Assembly: GCA_003641785.1 (NCBI GenBank)
Contig: QNAO01000045.1
Location: 1-6,875 of the forward strand
Direction of reading: 5' to 3'
DNA length: 6,875 nucleotides
Source of the DNA: Thermotogae bacterium
Lineage (GTDB): Bacteria > Thermotogota > Thermotogae > Thermotogales > DSM-5069
Positions 6,641 through 6,875 of the stretch are shown here, piece by piece. The translations under genes were made by a program, and so were the position numbers. The notes beneath the pieces were generated by a model, which had not been told where the DNA came from, ran no database searches, and saw nothing but the letters and a program-made list of their open reading frames with translations. Numbering within the stretch: position 1 is the first letter of the stretch; the number at the start of each line of letters is the position of its first letter.

Positions 6641-6748
6641 TTACGGTGTTAATTTACCTTCTTTACAGCTACCACAGAAAACATAACCCGTGCAACCTGC
6701 TTCTGTTAAAACCATAGGAGTCTTTGATGAAATAACTACTCTTTTCAC
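6641..6748 (-). CDS. Cysteine-rich RiPP precursor peptide, 35 aa (TM1316-like)
   Basis: A 35-codon gene starting with GTG at 6746-6748 and ending with TAA at 6641-6643. The N-terminal half (MKRVVISSKTPMVLTEAG) resembles a leader; the C-terminal half carries all three cysteines in C19-x5-C25-x2-C28 (CTGYVFCGSC) followed by KEGKLTP. Net charge is about +3. A strong ribosome site, GAGGTGA at 6753-6759, lies 4 nt before the GTG and decides the start; the internal ATG (codon 12) has none. It is the first gene of the locus, followed by a stable hairpin and then the SPASM maturase and ABC exporter, the classical RiPP arrangement. From memory, T. maritima TM1316 is a 31-residue cysteine-rich peptide next to a radical SAM gene and ABC genes, strongly expressed in stationary phase and found at the cell envelope; this gene is probably its counterpart. 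Antimicrobial, signalling or envelope roles are all open. Confidence 0.82.
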   Translation of the reverse strand: MKRVVISSKTPMVLTEAGCTGYVFCGSCKEGKLTP

Positions 6749-6752
6749 TTTC

Positions 6753-6759
6753 TCACCTC
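6753..6759 (-). promoter_or_regulatory. Ribosome binding site of the precursor peptide
   Basis: GAGGTGA, with an additional AAGGAA just upstream, 4 nt before the GTG. It matches seven bases of the anti-Shine-Dalgarno sequence and supports this non-ATG start and the reality of a gene too short for usual gene callers. Confidence 0.75.
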
Positions 6760-6781
6760 TTTCCTTAAAAATTCACATCTC

Positions 6782-6810
6782 TTTTTATGTCGGAACAATT
6801 AGTACATCAA
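6782..6810 (-). promoter_or_regulatory. Candidate promoter of the precursor/RiPP operon
   Basis: On the minus strand TTGATG (6805-6810) and TAAAAA (6782-6787) are separated by 17 nt, each matching four of six consensus bases. Transcription would start near 6774-6776, leaving a leader of roughly 27 nt that carries the ribosome site. A TTGACT at 6869-6874 further upstream lacks a good -10 partner. Confidence 0.4.
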
Positions 6811-6875
6811 CTGTTTTCTTACTTATTCTTATTTGCCATTTTGCTTAAAATTACTCTATAAATTACGCAGTCAAC

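Overview
The window reads as a chromosomal segment from a thermophilic member of the Thermotogae (Thermotoga/Pseudothermotoga-like). This rests on three things: very strong GGAGG/AGGTGA ribosome sites and tight gene overlaps, the Lys/Glu/Ile-rich proteins, and a peptide/radical-SAM/ABC locus whose layout recalls the TM1315-TM1319 stationary-phase locus of T. maritima. The last point is from memory; no search was run.

Layout. Bases 1-1475 (+) hold the tail of an unrecognised gene and, directly overlapping it, a complete YtcJ-type amidohydrolase. A hairpin terminator at 1468-1496 separates this from tRNA-Thr(GGT) on the minus strand (1500-1576), which has its own clear promoter. Everything else (1631-6875) is on the minus strand and reads right to left as one RiPP-type (ribosomally made, post-translationally modified peptide) locus. 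It begins with a promoter at 6782-6810, then a 35-residue three-cysteine precursor peptide (6641-6748). Next come a GC-rich hairpin (6600-6627) and a 242-nt non-coding stretch with inverted repeats. A radical SAM/SPASM peptide maturase follows (4999-6357), then a decayed small gene (4664-4988), a half-size ABC exporter (2891-4612), the broken N-terminus of an S41-type peptidase (2593-2836) and a truncated MFS efflux protein (1631-2593).

How it fits together. The small peptide is probably modified on its cysteines (thioether or similar) by the SPASM enzyme and exported by the ABC protein. That ABC protein lacks the C39 peptidase domain that would trim a leader. The tail of the operon (S41 fragment, MFS, and the gene between maturase and exporter) shows frameshifts, in-frame stops and truncations. 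The core precursor-maturase-exporter trio is intact, while accessory functions such as immunity, leader cleavage or secondary efflux seem to be eroding. Sampled lines in the maturase are more AT-rich than sampled lines in the amidohydrolase, which fits an acquired module beside a tRNA gene but does not prove it.
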